A stretch of DNA of 64,000 nt from Rubrobacter_D sp963840835 (GTDB lineage Bacteria; Actinomycetota; Rubrobacteria; Rubrobacterales; Rubrobacteraceae). The notes beneath the pieces are model-generated. The model was given only the letters and a program-made list of their open reading frames with translations. It was not told the DNA's origin and did not search any database. The DNA lies in contig CAWJAM010000013.1 in the NCBI GenBank assembly GCA_963840835.1, positions 186,001 to 250,000 on the forward strand. Reading direction: 5' to 3'. Below, piece by piece: positions 1 to 8,043 of the stretch. The translations under genes were made by a program, and so were the position numbers. How positions within the stretch are numbered: the stretch's first letter is position 1; each line of letters opens with the position of its first letter.

Positions 1-130
1 GGTTTGTCCCTTCCAGCCAGCAAACCCCACGGCGTTAACGAGTCGTCAATTTATTCGCCGAGTAGCATCCTCCGTTGTGCTAGAACAGGCCAGAACTAGG
101 TTTGCTGGCAGAGTACGGCGGGAGCGGACG

Positions 131-400
131 ATGGCGAAGACTCACAAGGTGACATTTAAGAAGAGCGGCATCACGATAGATATCGCCGAGGACGAGTACA
201 TCCTCGAAGAGGCAGAGGACGCAGGGCTACATCTTCCCTACGACTGCCGCAGCGGCACGTGCACGACGTGTATCCAGAAGTGCCTCGGAGGAGAAATAGA
301 TCAAGACATGGCCTTCGCTATCGGCGACGAAGAATTGAATCAGGGTCTGCGCCTCATCTGCATCGGCAGTCCCCTCTCGGACGTGGTGCTCGACGCATAA
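131..400 (+). CDS. [2Fe-2S] plant-type ferredoxin
   Basis: An 89-residue soluble electron carrier. The cluster ligands are visible as C39-x4-C44-x2-C47 followed by C77, the exact spacing of plant and cyanobacterial ferredoxins (C-x4-C-x2-C-x29-C). The start at 131 was chosen because GGAGCGG precedes it at good spacing and because an upstream in-frame ATG at 77 would add an arginine-rich stretch foreign to the family. No partner reductase or oxygenase lies beside it, so the electron donor and acceptor cannot be named. The length fits a single-domain ferredoxin. Family assignment is secure; the pathway is unknown. Confidence 0.93.
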   Translation: MAKTHKVTFKKSGITIDIAEDEYILEEAEDAGLHLPYDCRSGTCTTCIQKCLGGEIDQDMAFAIGDEELNQGLRLICIGSPLSDVVLDA

Positions 401-430
401 GCATGTCGGCACTTTGCTTGCCTGCCGCTA

Positions 431-817
431 CTACCAGATGACCTCAATTGGATACTGTGAGATCAAGGGGTCTGCGCTGAGCAGGGGCGTCTCTTCGACG
501 AGGGCTTGGGAGATGAGGATGCGGTCGAAGGGATCCCGATGGTAGTCGGGCAGGGTACGGGTGTGTAACGCGTGGCTGAGGTAGATGGGTAGTGACAGAA
601 AGGCATTGCGGGACAGCTGGTCGATGATGAACCGCTGCAGGTCATCGGGGACCTCCAACCTGCCGAGGCCAGCTTTGATAGAGATCTCCCACCCGCTAGC
701 CGCGGAGAAGTACAGCTCGTTACGGCCGTCGCCGATGATCTCTCTTGCCCGGTAGGAGAGCCTTCGGTCGTCGGAGATCCACCACAAGAACGCGTGGGTG
801 TCGAGCAACGCCCTCAC
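431..817 (-). CDS. vapC: PIN-domain toxin, VapC type
   Basis: A 128-residue PIN-domain protein, expected to be an Mg-dependent ribonuclease toxin. The acidic site is visible: D6 in LLDTHAFLWW, E44 in SGWEISIK, D95/D98 in HRDPFDR and D116 in LLSADP. Its start overlaps the stop of the antitoxin gene by 4 bp (ATGA), the usual coupling for a toxin-antitoxin pair. The FLWW/HRDPFDRIL style places it with the PIN proteins paired to Phd/YefM antitoxins. The RNA target cannot be read from sequence. Family and pairing are secure. Confidence 0.9.
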   Translation of the reverse strand: MRALLDTHAFLWWISDDRRLSYRAREIIGDGRNELYFSAASGWEISIKAGLGRLEVPDDLQRFIIDQLSRNAFLSLPIYLSHALHTRTLPDYHRDPFDRILISQALVEETPLLSADPLISQYPIEVIW

Positions 818-1050
818 CGCTCGAAGGCTTCCAGAACCTCCTCCGGCAACGGCGCGTCGAAGTCCTCGCCAATTACCACCCGCCCCGACGCAGTACCCGG
901 CTCGCGCCGCTCGGGCCTCTCCCCAACAGGGACCAGCCGCGCCACGGGCCTACCTGCTTTGGATATCACGATCTCTTCGCCCCCGCTTACCCGTTCTAAC
1001 AACCGCGACAGATGGGTCTTGGCCTCGTGTACGTTTACCGTCTTGCGCAT
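814..1050 (-). CDS. Phd/YefM-family antitoxin
   Basis: A short antitoxin of about 78 residues directly upstream of the PIN toxin. The N-terminal half (VNVHEAKTHLSRLLERV, then GEEIVISKAGRPVARLVP) is the typical Phd/YefM DNA-binding and dimerisation fold. The C-terminal tail is the likely toxin-neutralising segment. The ATG at 1050 has AAGG six bases upstream; a GTG at 1053 is the alternative start. It is expected to repress its own promoter with the toxin as co-repressor. A 15-bp palindrome lies about 50 bp upstream of the start, over the probable -35 region. Confidence 0.88.
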   Translation of the reverse strand: MRKTVNVHEAKTHLSRLLERVSGGEEIVISKAGRPVARLVPVGERPERREPGTASGRVVIGEDFDAPLPEEVLEAFER

Positions 1051-1085
1051 CACGCACCTTGCCTTTCGCGTATTGGTTCTAGACG

Positions 1086-1115
1086 ATAGTAAACTAAGTC
1101 ATGGACTAAGTCCAT
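1086..1115 (-). promoter_or_regulatory. Probable toxin-antitoxin promoter and operator
   Basis: A perfect 15-bp palindrome, ATGGACTAAGTCCAT, lies at 1101-1115. An extra half-site, ACTAAGTC, directly abuts it at 1093-1100. On the minus strand a TACTAT -10 candidate occupies 1086-1091, and the palindrome covers the -35 position. This fits autoregulation by the antitoxin. The palindrome is seen; its role is inferred. Confidence 0.55.
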
Positions 1116-1219
1116 ATTGGAATCGAAGGCCTCGCAACGAATCTCTACGGACCGACAATCCGCTCTCCGAGTGGTGCTCGACGCCTGAACGATCTGTAGC
1201 CCGGGTCTCCCTCTCGAAC

Positions 1220-1247
1220 TTGCCTGACTCCAGAAATAGTGTAGAGT
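1220..1247 (+). promoter_or_regulatory. Promoter of arylsulfotransferase gene, leaderless
   Basis: TTGCCT (1220-1225), 16 bp, then TAGAGT (1242-1247), ending 6 bases before the ATG at 1254. Transcription would begin at or next to the start codon. No Shine-Dalgarno sequence is present. Confidence 0.5.
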
Positions 1248-1253
1248 TTCCCG

Positions 1254-2792
1254 ATGCTCGAAAGGTTCACACGCCGCCGGTTTCTTTCAGCGGTTGGCGC
1301 CGGGGCTACGTATCTAGCCTTGACAAACGTGGCGGGCTGCGGCCGGAGCGAGAATGCCCCTCAGGCCAAGCCCTCGAAGGGGGGCACCCCGTCTACCCCG
1401 AAAGTTTCGCCCCTGCCGAACGCCTCGCCAGACCCCAAGGGGGACGTGTGGGCCTTCCGCTCTCGCCCCGACCTCAGCCCGCCCGCCGTCGAGGTAACCA
1501 CGCAGGCGCACGACACAGCCCCCGGCTACAACTTCGTCACCCCTGAGAAGGGCGCCGCCAGGCAGGGCGGCTCGATGATCGTCGACGGTCGCGGCGAGGT
1601 GGTGTGGTTCCGTCCCATGCAGAGTAGGCGCGGACGCGCGAACGACCTCAAAGTGCAGAGCTACCGTGGCAAGTCCGTGCTTACCTGGATGGACGGGGCG
1701 AAGGAGTACGTGATCTTCGACCATACCTACCGCCAGATAGCCCGCGTCAGCGCCGGCAATGGCTACTATGGGGACCACCACGAGTTTCTCATCAGTCCCC
1801 AGGACACTGCGCTGATCCTGATCTACAACCCTGTGCGCCGGGATCTCTCATCGATCGGCGGCGTGAAGAACGACACGGTGTGGCAATGCATCGTCCAGGA
1901 GCTCGACATCGAGAGCGGGGAGGTCATCTTCGAATGGCATAGTCTCGAGCATGTAGGCATTGACGAGACCTATACCGCGGTGTCGCAGGATGGCCGCCCG
2001 GGGCTCGACTACTTCCACGCCAACTCCATAGAAGTAGACCACGACTCGAACTTGATCGTCTCCGCTCGCCAAACCTTCGCCGTATACAAGATAGATCGCA
2101 GCACGGGCGAGGTCATGTGGCGCCTCGGGGGCAAGAAGAGCGACTTCGAGATGGGTCCAGGCACCCGATTTGCCTTCCAGCACGACGCCAGGCGCCAACT
2201 CGACGGAACGATATCCATCTTCGACAACGGCACCACGATCTTTCACGGTGGCTGGCCGGAGGCCATAGAAGAGTCCCGCGGCATCGTGCTGAAGCTCGAC
2301 GAGGAGCAGATGAGCGCCTCGCTGGTCCGCGAGTACACCCACCCCGACAAACTGCACGCCGATGCGGCCGGCAACATGCAAGTTTTGCCCAACGGCAACG
2401 TGTTCGTAGGGTGGGGCAGGGCACTGGTCTTCTCGGAATTCAGCAAGGATGGCGAGCTGCTCTTCGACGCCGGATTGCCGCCCCCCAACAGATCCTACAA
2501 GTCTTTCCGCTTCCCATGGAACGGACACCCGACCGACCGACCCGCCGCGGTCGCCGAGCGAGCCAACGAAGAGGAGGTCAGGATCTACGTCAGCTGGAAC
2601 GGGGCTACAGAGGTTTCCGCCTGGGAGGTGCTCGCCGGCCCTCGTGCGGACCAAACAGAGACTCTAGGCTCGGTTGCCCGAGACGGATTCGAGACGGCCC
2701 TGTCGGTGCAGACGCCCCATCCTTACGTCGCCGTGCGAGCCAAAGACCGTTCCGGGCGGGTCATCGGTACTACTGCGACTCTGAAGATCTAG
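1254..2792 (+). CDS. Arylsulfotransferase-like (ASST) lipoprotein
   Basis: A 512-residue exported protein. The N-terminus has a twin-arginine motif (TRRRFLSAVG) followed by a lipobox-like TNVAGC with Cys29, so Tat export and lipid anchoring are expected. The body matches the bacterial/fungal arylsulfotransferase-2 group: FHANSIEVD, SARQTFAVYKID, EVMWRLGGK and FAFQHDARR, which form a beta-propeller. True PAPS-independent sulfotransferases transfer sulfate between phenols through a histidine; whether this protein does so is not shown. There is no ribosome-binding site; a -10 box 6 nt upstream suggests a leaderless transcript. It stands alone. Confidence 0.82.
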   Translation: MLERFTRRRFLSAVGAGATYLALTNVAGCGRSENAPQAKPSKGGTPSTPKVSPLPNASPDPKGDVWAFRSRPDLSPPAVEVTTQAHDTAPGYNFVTPEKGAARQGGSMIVDGRGEVVWFRPMQSRRGRANDLKVQSYRGKSVLTWMDGAKEYVIFDHTYRQIARVSAGNGYYGDHHEFLISPQDTALILIYNPVRRDLSSIGGVKNDTVWQCIVQELDIESGEVIFEWHSLEHVGIDETYTAVSQDGRPGLDYFHANSIEVDHDSNLIVSARQTFAVYKIDRSTGEVMWRLGGKKSDFEMGPGTRFAFQHDARRQLDGTISIFDNGTTIFHGGWPEAIEESRGIVLKLDEEQMSASLVREYTHPDKLHADAAGNMQVLPNGNVFVGWGRALVFSEFSKDGELLFDAGLPPPNRSYKSFRFPWNGHPTDRPAAVAERANEEEVRIYVSWNGATEVSAWEVLAGPRADQTETLGSVARDGFETALSVQTPHPYVAVRAKDRSGRVIGTTATLKI

Positions 2793-2850
2793 ACCCAAGC
2801 GGTGCTGGTTAGCCTCGGCGAAGACCTGTTCGTCGATCCGGTTTCGGGTG

Positions 2851-4707
2851 CTATCTTCCGAGCTCGCGCAAGTTCTCCCACAGGATATAGAGTCCTACTA
2901 TCAGGACCGCGAGGACGATGACGCTCCAGAAGTAGTGTTCGAGGAGTACGAGGGCGCCGACTACCGCCAGCGCTACGTTGACGCTCACTATGAACCTGGT
3001 CAGTCGTCTCCTAAAGCCGGCCTCGATGAACGCGAACATAGCGATAGCGAAGACGAGCGCGGAGAGGAGGTGCGATCTCTCGTAGGCAATGATGAGGATG
3101 AGCGTCACAAGCACCAGGGCGATGCTGATCGAGGCCCACAGCTGCGCCACCCTCCCAGCGTGGGTCTCCGCCTCCGGGACGGGGCGCGTGGCGTGCATTA
3201 TGTGGGCATGCGCGGAGGGACGTTCGCCGCCTCTCAGGCTTTCGGCGTGATCCTTTAGGGACTCGGCGAGGACTTCGTCGTCGGACAGTCTCTCGCGCAG
3301 CGTCTCGACTTCCCTGGATACTTCTTCGATGTGCCGCGTCTGGTTCTCGTGGAGCTTAGTAAGGTGGGACTGGTCGCGCGTGGCCTCGGCTTCCATGCCG
3401 AGCGTCTTCAGCCGGCTGCTCTTCTCACTTAGTTCGGAGCTGAGGAACGCCCGGCGTTCTTCGATCTCCGCCTGACGCCCGGTTATGATTTCGAGCTCTT
3501 CCGCCCGGGTCGGCACCTTGTCGAGGCCGGCCCAGCCCACGGGGTCGAACCACTCGCGGCTGATGGTCTTGTCGCGGTTGTACATCGGCCCCGCCGGGGC
3601 GTCCTCTCCCTCGAAGGGATCCCGGGTGTATAGGCCCCACAGTCCGCGGTACCCCGAGACCCACGACGGCAACGGGTTCATGAGGCGCGGGGGGTCCCAC
3701 TCCCTGTCCTGCCCGGGCCCGACCGACCACCCATCCCCGCGCCCGTAATCCACGAAGGGGATGGTGAATTGTTCGTAGGGTTTCTCCCTGTAGTCCTCGT
3801 CGGCGTACTGCCGCAGCGTTACGTACCAGAAGCGACGCGCGATCCTGCGTACCGCGGAGAGGGCGCGCGGCAGGGGGAAAGCCAGCTCGGTCAGGTACTC
3901 GCCCCGGAAATAGCGGGTCGCGTGCGAGCCGGCGCAGACGTACGCCACGGGGTGCTCGCCGACCTTCTCCAGCTCCGGATCGTCCCACCGGCGCCTGAGG
4001 TCGTCGCCGGTCTCCTCGTGCGCAGCGTAGGCTACCCACTCGGGGCGTACCTCTCCGGACTCCGATTCGGAGAGGTAGATGAAGATCTTCTCCCAGTCAG
4101 CCTCGTGGTCGTTGGCGCCGAATACGTTGCTCCTCCAGTCGTTGAACGCGTAGAACAGCCAGTACCGCAAGACGATCCAACCGTCCTGGCGAACCACGTT
4201 ACCGTGATATCTGAAGCGTTGTTTCTCCTCCATGAAACGGCCGTACAGGACGCGTCCCCCCTCCACGTCCCCGCCTGGCACCCTCCCCCTGGCCAAGAGC
4301 GTCAGGGAGAAGAGCGCGTCCGCCAACCGCGAGATGTAGCCGACGCGCGCGAGGCGGCCCCTGCCGGCCCGGAAAATCTCCTCCGGCCAATCGGGGTTCG
4401 TGTGCGAGCGCCGCGCCCGCCGGCGACCCCCGTTCTCCTCTTCTTTGGGGTTGGGGATCTTGAGGTAGTGTACGGCTCCGGTGGTGTCATCCGGCTGCTG
4501 GGCGAGTCTCTCCAGGGTGAGCTCTCCGGCCGGAACCACGCAGACGGCGTCCTCGCCCGGACGCGCCACCCAGAGGCTGCAGGCGTCGACGTAAGGCTCG
4601 CAGTCCATCGGGTAGAACCATTCGCCCTTGGTGAACCGGATCACGGGCTCGAATCGGCGCAGCAGTTCCTCGGCGGTCCTCGCGTCCACGCTCTCCTCAT
4701 TCGCCAT
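2851..4707 (-). CDS. Vps62-like membrane protein with coiled coil
   Basis: A 618-residue protein. Residues about 170-330 hold motifs of the Vps62/DUF946 type: NDHEADWEKIFIYL (198-211), VAYAAHEE and HPVAYVCAGSHATRYF (252-267). A long charged coiled coil follows (about 402-492). The C-terminus carries four hydrophobic segments (about 523-541, 548-563, 573-590 and 592-610) that would anchor it in the membrane. It overlaps the preceding small membrane gene by 11 bp, so the two are translationally coupled and probably act together. CGGAGATC precedes the start. The biochemical function of this domain is not established, and I do not assign one. Confidence 0.6.
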   Translation of the reverse strand: MANEESVDARTAEELLRRFEPVIRFTKGEWFYPMDCEPYVDACSLWVARPGEDAVCVVPAGELTLERLAQQPDDTTGAVHYLKIPNPKEEENGGRRRARRSHTNPDWPEEIFRAGRGRLARVGYISRLADALFSLTLLARGRVPGGDVEGGRVLYGRFMEEKQRFRYHGNVVRQDGWIVLRYWLFYAFNDWRSNVFGANDHEADWEKIFIYLSESESGEVRPEWVAYAAHEETGDDLRRRWDDPELEKVGEHPVAYVCAGSHATRYFRGEYLTELAFPLPRALSAVRRIARRFWYVTLRQYADEDYREKPYEQFTIPFVDYGRGDGWSVGPGQDREWDPPRLMNPLPSWVSGYRGLWGLYTRDPFEGEDAPAGPMYNRDKTISREWFDPVGWAGLDKVPTRAEELEIITGRQAEIEERRAFLSSELSEKSSRLKTLGMEAEATRDQSHLTKLHENQTRHIEEVSREVETLRERLSDDEVLAESLKDHAESLRGGERPSAHAHIMHATRPVPEAETHAGRVAQLWASISIALVLVTLILIIAYERSHLLSALVFAIAMFAFIEAGFRRRLTRFIVSVNVALAVVGALVLLEHYFWSVIVLAVLIVGLYILWENLRELGR

Positions 4708-5170
4708 GTGCGATCTCCGGTCTAGCTTCCGCCGGCGTTAGCTGTCTGCGGTGGACCACAGCCCGCACGCTGCGGGAGTTGAGGAGCAGGATCATAAAGA
4801 TGCTGTAGGCGATGATGGGGTAGGCGAACCACGGGCGCGAGGTGCCGTAGTAGAACAGGCAGGCCATCATGATCAAGGCCTGCGCCACCGAGGCCAGCAT
4901 CCATCCCCGGCGCCTGAGCAGCACGAAGCCGAGGCCGGCGAGGAACAACAGGATCACCGGCCCGAGAAAGTAGACGGCGAACAGGAGCGCCCGCACGAGC
5001 GGCTCCAACCACGGCCCCTCGACGGTCTGGACGTCGAACTTGCCCGACCCGCTGGTAATCCTCAGAGCCCGGTCCCAGTCGAACCTGGTGAACAACCAGA
5101 CGCCGGTCCCCACCATCGCGACGACCTGCACAAGGAGCAACACTCCAAGCAGCCGCGCCTGTCGGTACAA
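4697..5170 (-). CDS. Small four-helix membrane protein, function unknown
   Basis: A 157-residue membrane protein with about four hydrophobic segments (LLGVLLLVQVVAMVG, ALLFAVYFLGPVILLFLAGLGFVLL, MLASVAQALIMMACLFYY and AYPIIAYSIFMILLL). I chose the TTG start at 5170 because AGGAGGGCG sits 6-7 bases before it. An upstream ATG at 5257 in the same frame would read through a repeat element and add an unlikely polar extension. It overlaps the downstream Vps62-like gene by 11 bp. No family is recognised. Confidence 0.6.
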   Translation of the reverse strand: MYRQARLLGVLLLVQVVAMVGTGVWLFTRFDWDRALRITSGSGKFDVQTVEGPWLEPLVRALLFAVYFLGPVILLFLAGLGFVLLRRRGWMLASVAQALIMMACLFYYGTSRPWFAYPIIAYSIFMILLLNSRSVRAVVHRRQLTPAEARPEIAHGE

Positions 5171-5251
5171 TGCTCGCCCTCCTGGTTCGATTTCGTACTC
5201 CGTATACGCCCGACAGGCAGGATAACCCTTCCCGCGATGTCGCGCACCTGC

Positions 5252-5285
5252 CAGCACGCTACGCCCTTCGGGCTTCGCTTGTCAG
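5252..5285. repeat. Single CAGCACG-hairpin-TTGTCAG unit
   Basis: CAGCACG (5252-5258), a small GCCC-TTC-GGGC hairpin, then TTGTCAG (5279-5285). This is one unit of the element that forms arrays near 51.65, 60.05 and 62.67 kb. It fills the gap between two genes of the same operon. Confidence 0.6.
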
Positions 5286-6490
5286 GGGTTCGGGTTGTTG
5301 TTCTCGCTTGTGGCCGAATGCGCGGAAGGTGGAAGTTTCTGGGAGTCGTCTTGGAGTTTGTACAGGCGCTTCGCGTTTGTGCGCAGGATACTCTCTCCGG
5401 CGGCTTCGGCCTCGGGGAGGTTTAGTTCTCCGTGCGACACCATCTCTCCGAGGGATTCTCCGAGCACGCGCCTACCGTCTATGGCGCTGATCCAATGCAG
5501 CTCGGGCACGCCTATGCCGTCGGAGCTGTACATGAGCTTAGAGGTAGGGGCGACGCCGAGCGCCTGCCGCGTGGAGGAGAGCATCTCGGCGTAGCCGAGC
5601 AACGGTATTCCATAGGAGAGGTCCAGGTAGACGTTCTCGTAGACGGCGGCCAGATAACCTCCCTGCCTGGTGTACGGGTAGCACTCGTGCAGTAGCACCA
5701 CGGGCATGCCACGGTAGTCGGGTCGCCCTAGCACGGGGCGCAGGTAGAGAGGGTTGCCGAGCAAGAGGTCCGTGTCGGCATCGCCGTAGCCGACGTGGAA
5801 CTGGACGGGAACCTCCTGCCGCGCCGCCTGCGCGAAAGCGACGTGCAGCAGGGTGTCAAGCAGGGGCTTGTGGACCAGGCGCGCGGAGCCTGCTTCGGCG
5901 GCCCGCCTGTACTCGCGGAAGGACTCTTCGGCATCCTTCCGCGGCCACTCCCTGACCTCCAGACCAGTCCTGTAGGCGGCGATGCTCTTGAGCGCCACGT
6001 AGCCCCGGCCCCGCACGTCGTCCAACGCGGTGGTGAGTGCTGTCTCTGTGTCTGCGAGGGAGTCGTGTTCCTCGAGCAGGTCCTCCATCAGGATCTCGAG
6101 CCGCAGCATCGGCTCCGCGCGGCAGCCTGCGAGCTCTCCCAGCTCAGACACCGACAGTACCCCTTCGGGCGGCGGGAAACCCGTGTCGAGGAGCAGGGTA
6201 TCGACGTTCGCCGCGCGTAGCAGTGCGGCAGTGAGTTCTCGCCCGTCCCTCTCGCTGCGGGCTTGGAACACGGCTTCCTCTTCCGGCTCGCAGTCGAGGA
6301 AGTCGGCCAGCGTCCGGATGAGGCGCCGGTAGAAGGCCGTGCTCGCGACGTGATCCCGCACCATGCCAGGGTCGGCTGATTCGGTGAAGGCCCGCCGCCA
6401 ACTCGTGAGATCTTCGAAGGTCTGATCCCGCTTAACCCCGTGGCAATGGTTGTCCACGACGGGGACCTGCGTGAGGTCTACCGCTTCCAC
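5282..6490 (-). CDS. Amidohydrolase, FluG N-terminal type
   Basis: A 402-residue metal-dependent hydrolase of the amidohydrolase-2 group. Metal ligands are visible: H15-x-H17 in VVDNHCHG, a His in VQFHVGYGD, another in VVLLHECYPY and an Asp in MYSSDGIG. In FluG-type proteins this domain is fused to a glutamine-synthetase domain; here the two are adjacent genes, the synthetase lying 104 bp upstream on the same strand. The start is GTG at 6490, with GGAG nine bases before it. The likely role is hydrolysis of a gamma-glutamyl or related amide; the substrate is unknown. Confidence 0.8.
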   Translation of the reverse strand: MEAVDLTQVPVVDNHCHGVKRDQTFEDLTSWRRAFTESADPGMVRDHVASTAFYRRLIRTLADFLDCEPEEEAVFQARSERDGRELTAALLRAANVDTLLLDTGFPPPEGVLSVSELGELAGCRAEPMLRLEILMEDLLEEHDSLADTETALTTALDDVRGRGYVALKSIAAYRTGLEVREWPRKDAEESFREYRRAAEAGSARLVHKPLLDTLLHVAFAQAARQEVPVQFHVGYGDADTDLLLGNPLYLRPVLGRPDYRGMPVVLLHECYPYTRQGGYLAAVYENVYLDLSYGIPLLGYAEMLSSTRQALGVAPTSKLMYSSDGIGVPELHWISAIDGRRVLGESLGEMVSHGELNLPEAEAAGESILRTNAKRLYKLQDDSQKLPPSAHSATSENNNPNP

Positions 6491-6543
6491 GCGTCGTCTC
6501 CGTTCATCTCATCACGCCTCCACCGTTGGTCCCTCGCATCTTG

Positions 6544-6587
6544 TCAGGCTACAGGTTTCAGGTATTTTTCTGATGTCTGTAGCCTGA
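6544..6587. repeat. Heptad repeat hairpin, CAGGC theme
   Basis: TCAGGCTACAG (6544-6554) is matched by its perfect inverse CTGTAGCCTGA (6577-6587). Both arms follow a 7-bp period (GTCAGGC TACAGGT TTCAGGT). The loop holds TATTTTT. It lies between the synthetase and amidohydrolase genes and could act as a processing or attenuation site, which is inference. Confidence 0.7.
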
Positions 6588-6594
6588 TGCCTAT

Positions 6595-7935
6595 CTAGTA
6601 GATCGTCGCGGCCGTGGCAGCCACTTCCTCGGGCGCAAGCTCTCGTGCCATGGCGGCCTGCGCCCTTGCCACGGCCACGTGGGTACGCACGAGCGGTTCG
6701 CCTAGCGCCTCTACTAGAACGTCGTCTTCCTCCAGCGCGTCCAGGGCCTCGTCCGGGGAGGCGGGGAGCGGGAAGAGGCCCTTCGAGGTGCGCTGCTCGT
6801 CGCTCAGCGTGGCAGGATCTACCACAGTCGGCGCCCCGGGGTCGAGGCCGCGCTCTAAACCATCCATCCCGGCTGCGAGGACCACGGCGAGCGCGAGGTA
6901 GGGATTGCACGTGACGTCGACCGGCTTGAGCTCGACGTTGGCGGTCGCTGACTCCCTGCCGGCCACGGGTGACGCCAACCGCACGGCGGCCTCCCTGTTG
7001 TCCAGGCCGTAGGCAGCGTAGGCCGAGGACCACATACCAGGGGCGAGCCGCTGGTATGAGTTTGGAGAAGGGGCGGTAAACGCCATGACGGCGGGCAGAT
7101 GCTCCAGTATCCCGGCCACGAAACCCGAGCCGGGAACGCTCAGGGCGCCGGAGGCGTCGAAGAGAACGGGGGCGTCGCCTTCGTAGAGGCTCACGTGCAG
7201 GTGGTGGCCGTTGCCGGCTCCCGCCAGGTATGGTTTGGGGGCCATAGTGATCTCGAGCCCCATCCGGTATGCCACGCCCCGGATCGCCTCCAGCACCATC
7301 ACGCGCTTGTCCGCGGCGGCCAGCGCCTCGTCCTCCCCCACGGAGAGCTCGAGGTTACCCTGTCCCACCTCGGCGTGGCACTGCTCGGGGCGAACGCCCA
7401 TCTCCTCCAGTACCCGTGCCAGCTCGGCGACGAACTCCGCCGCCGGGGTCAGCGCGAAGCTCCCCGCGTAAGGCGTTCTATCCAGGGGACCATCAGAGTT
7501 CCAGACGTAGAACTCGGCTTCATAGGAGGCCAGCGACCTGTAGCCCCTCTCGGAGAGCCGCCCGAGCACGCGCTTGAGGGCGCCGCGCGGGCAGCCCTCC
7601 CACGGGGTGTACGCGTCAGGCTCCGTCATGTCGCAAGAGACCATTGCCTGCCCGCCGGCAAAGGGCAAAGGGGTGAGCGTCGAGAGGTCGGGGACGAGAC
7701 GGCACTCCCCAACCGGGCTCAGCCCCGACTCAGGGTGCAGCGCCCCACTCGGGTCGAGCGCCAGTACCCCCTTCGCGAGCCCCACCCCCGACCTCGCCCT
7801 CCCGGCAAAGCCGTCCCTGTGGACGGCCTTCGCCTTTGGGATACCTGCGTGATCCACGAACACGAATCTGACCCACAGAGTACCTTCAGGCAACGGCCGC
7901 GCCCCGTGCTGCCTTACCTCGCGATCGGCTTGCAT
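6595..7935 (-). CDS. Glutamine synthetase-like ligase (type I fold)
   Basis: A protein of about 446 residues of the GS family. Motifs in order: SYEAEFYVW, CHAEVGQGNLELS (metal site), GNGHHLHVSL (ATP/metal His), PNSYQRL, DNREAAVRL and ELKPVDVTCNPYLALA. True GlnA-I proteins are a little longer and carry an adenylylation loop that I do not see, so this is better read as a gamma-glutamyl-amine ligase of the PuuA/FluG kind. The start at 7935 has AGGGGG upstream; an in-frame ATG at 7971 lacks one. It sits between a permease and an amidohydrolase, suggesting uptake and gamma-glutamylation of an amine. Confidence 0.83.
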   Translation of the reverse strand: MQADREVRQHGARPLPEGTLWVRFVFVDHAGIPKAKAVHRDGFAGRARSGVGLAKGVLALDPSGALHPESGLSPVGECRLVPDLSTLTPLPFAGGQAMVSCDMTEPDAYTPWEGCPRGALKRVLGRLSERGYRSLASYEAEFYVWNSDGPLDRTPYAGSFALTPAAEFVAELARVLEEMGVRPEQCHAEVGQGNLELSVGEDEALAAADKRVMVLEAIRGVAYRMGLEITMAPKPYLAGAGNGHHLHVSLYEGDAPVLFDASGALSVPGSGFVAGILEHLPAVMAFTAPSPNSYQRLAPGMWSSAYAAYGLDNREAAVRLASPVAGRESATANVELKPVDVTCNPYLALAVVLAAGMDGLERGLDPGAPTVVDPATLSDEQRTSKGLFPLPASPDEALDALEEDDVLVEALGEPLVRTHVAVARAQAAMARELAPEEVAATAATIY

Positions 7936-8043
7936 CGCACCCCCTAAGACTCGGTCGAATACTTTTCCCATGATGGTGCGCCCAATATCTCACGCTCCGG
8001 TCTCCCGGTCCACGGCGCTTCGTGGCGCGGATTCCGCTTACCT

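Noticed and set aside
3769..4725. 318-codon plus-strand frame opposite the Vps62-like gene
   Set aside because: Antisense shadow without motif or ribosome-binding site.
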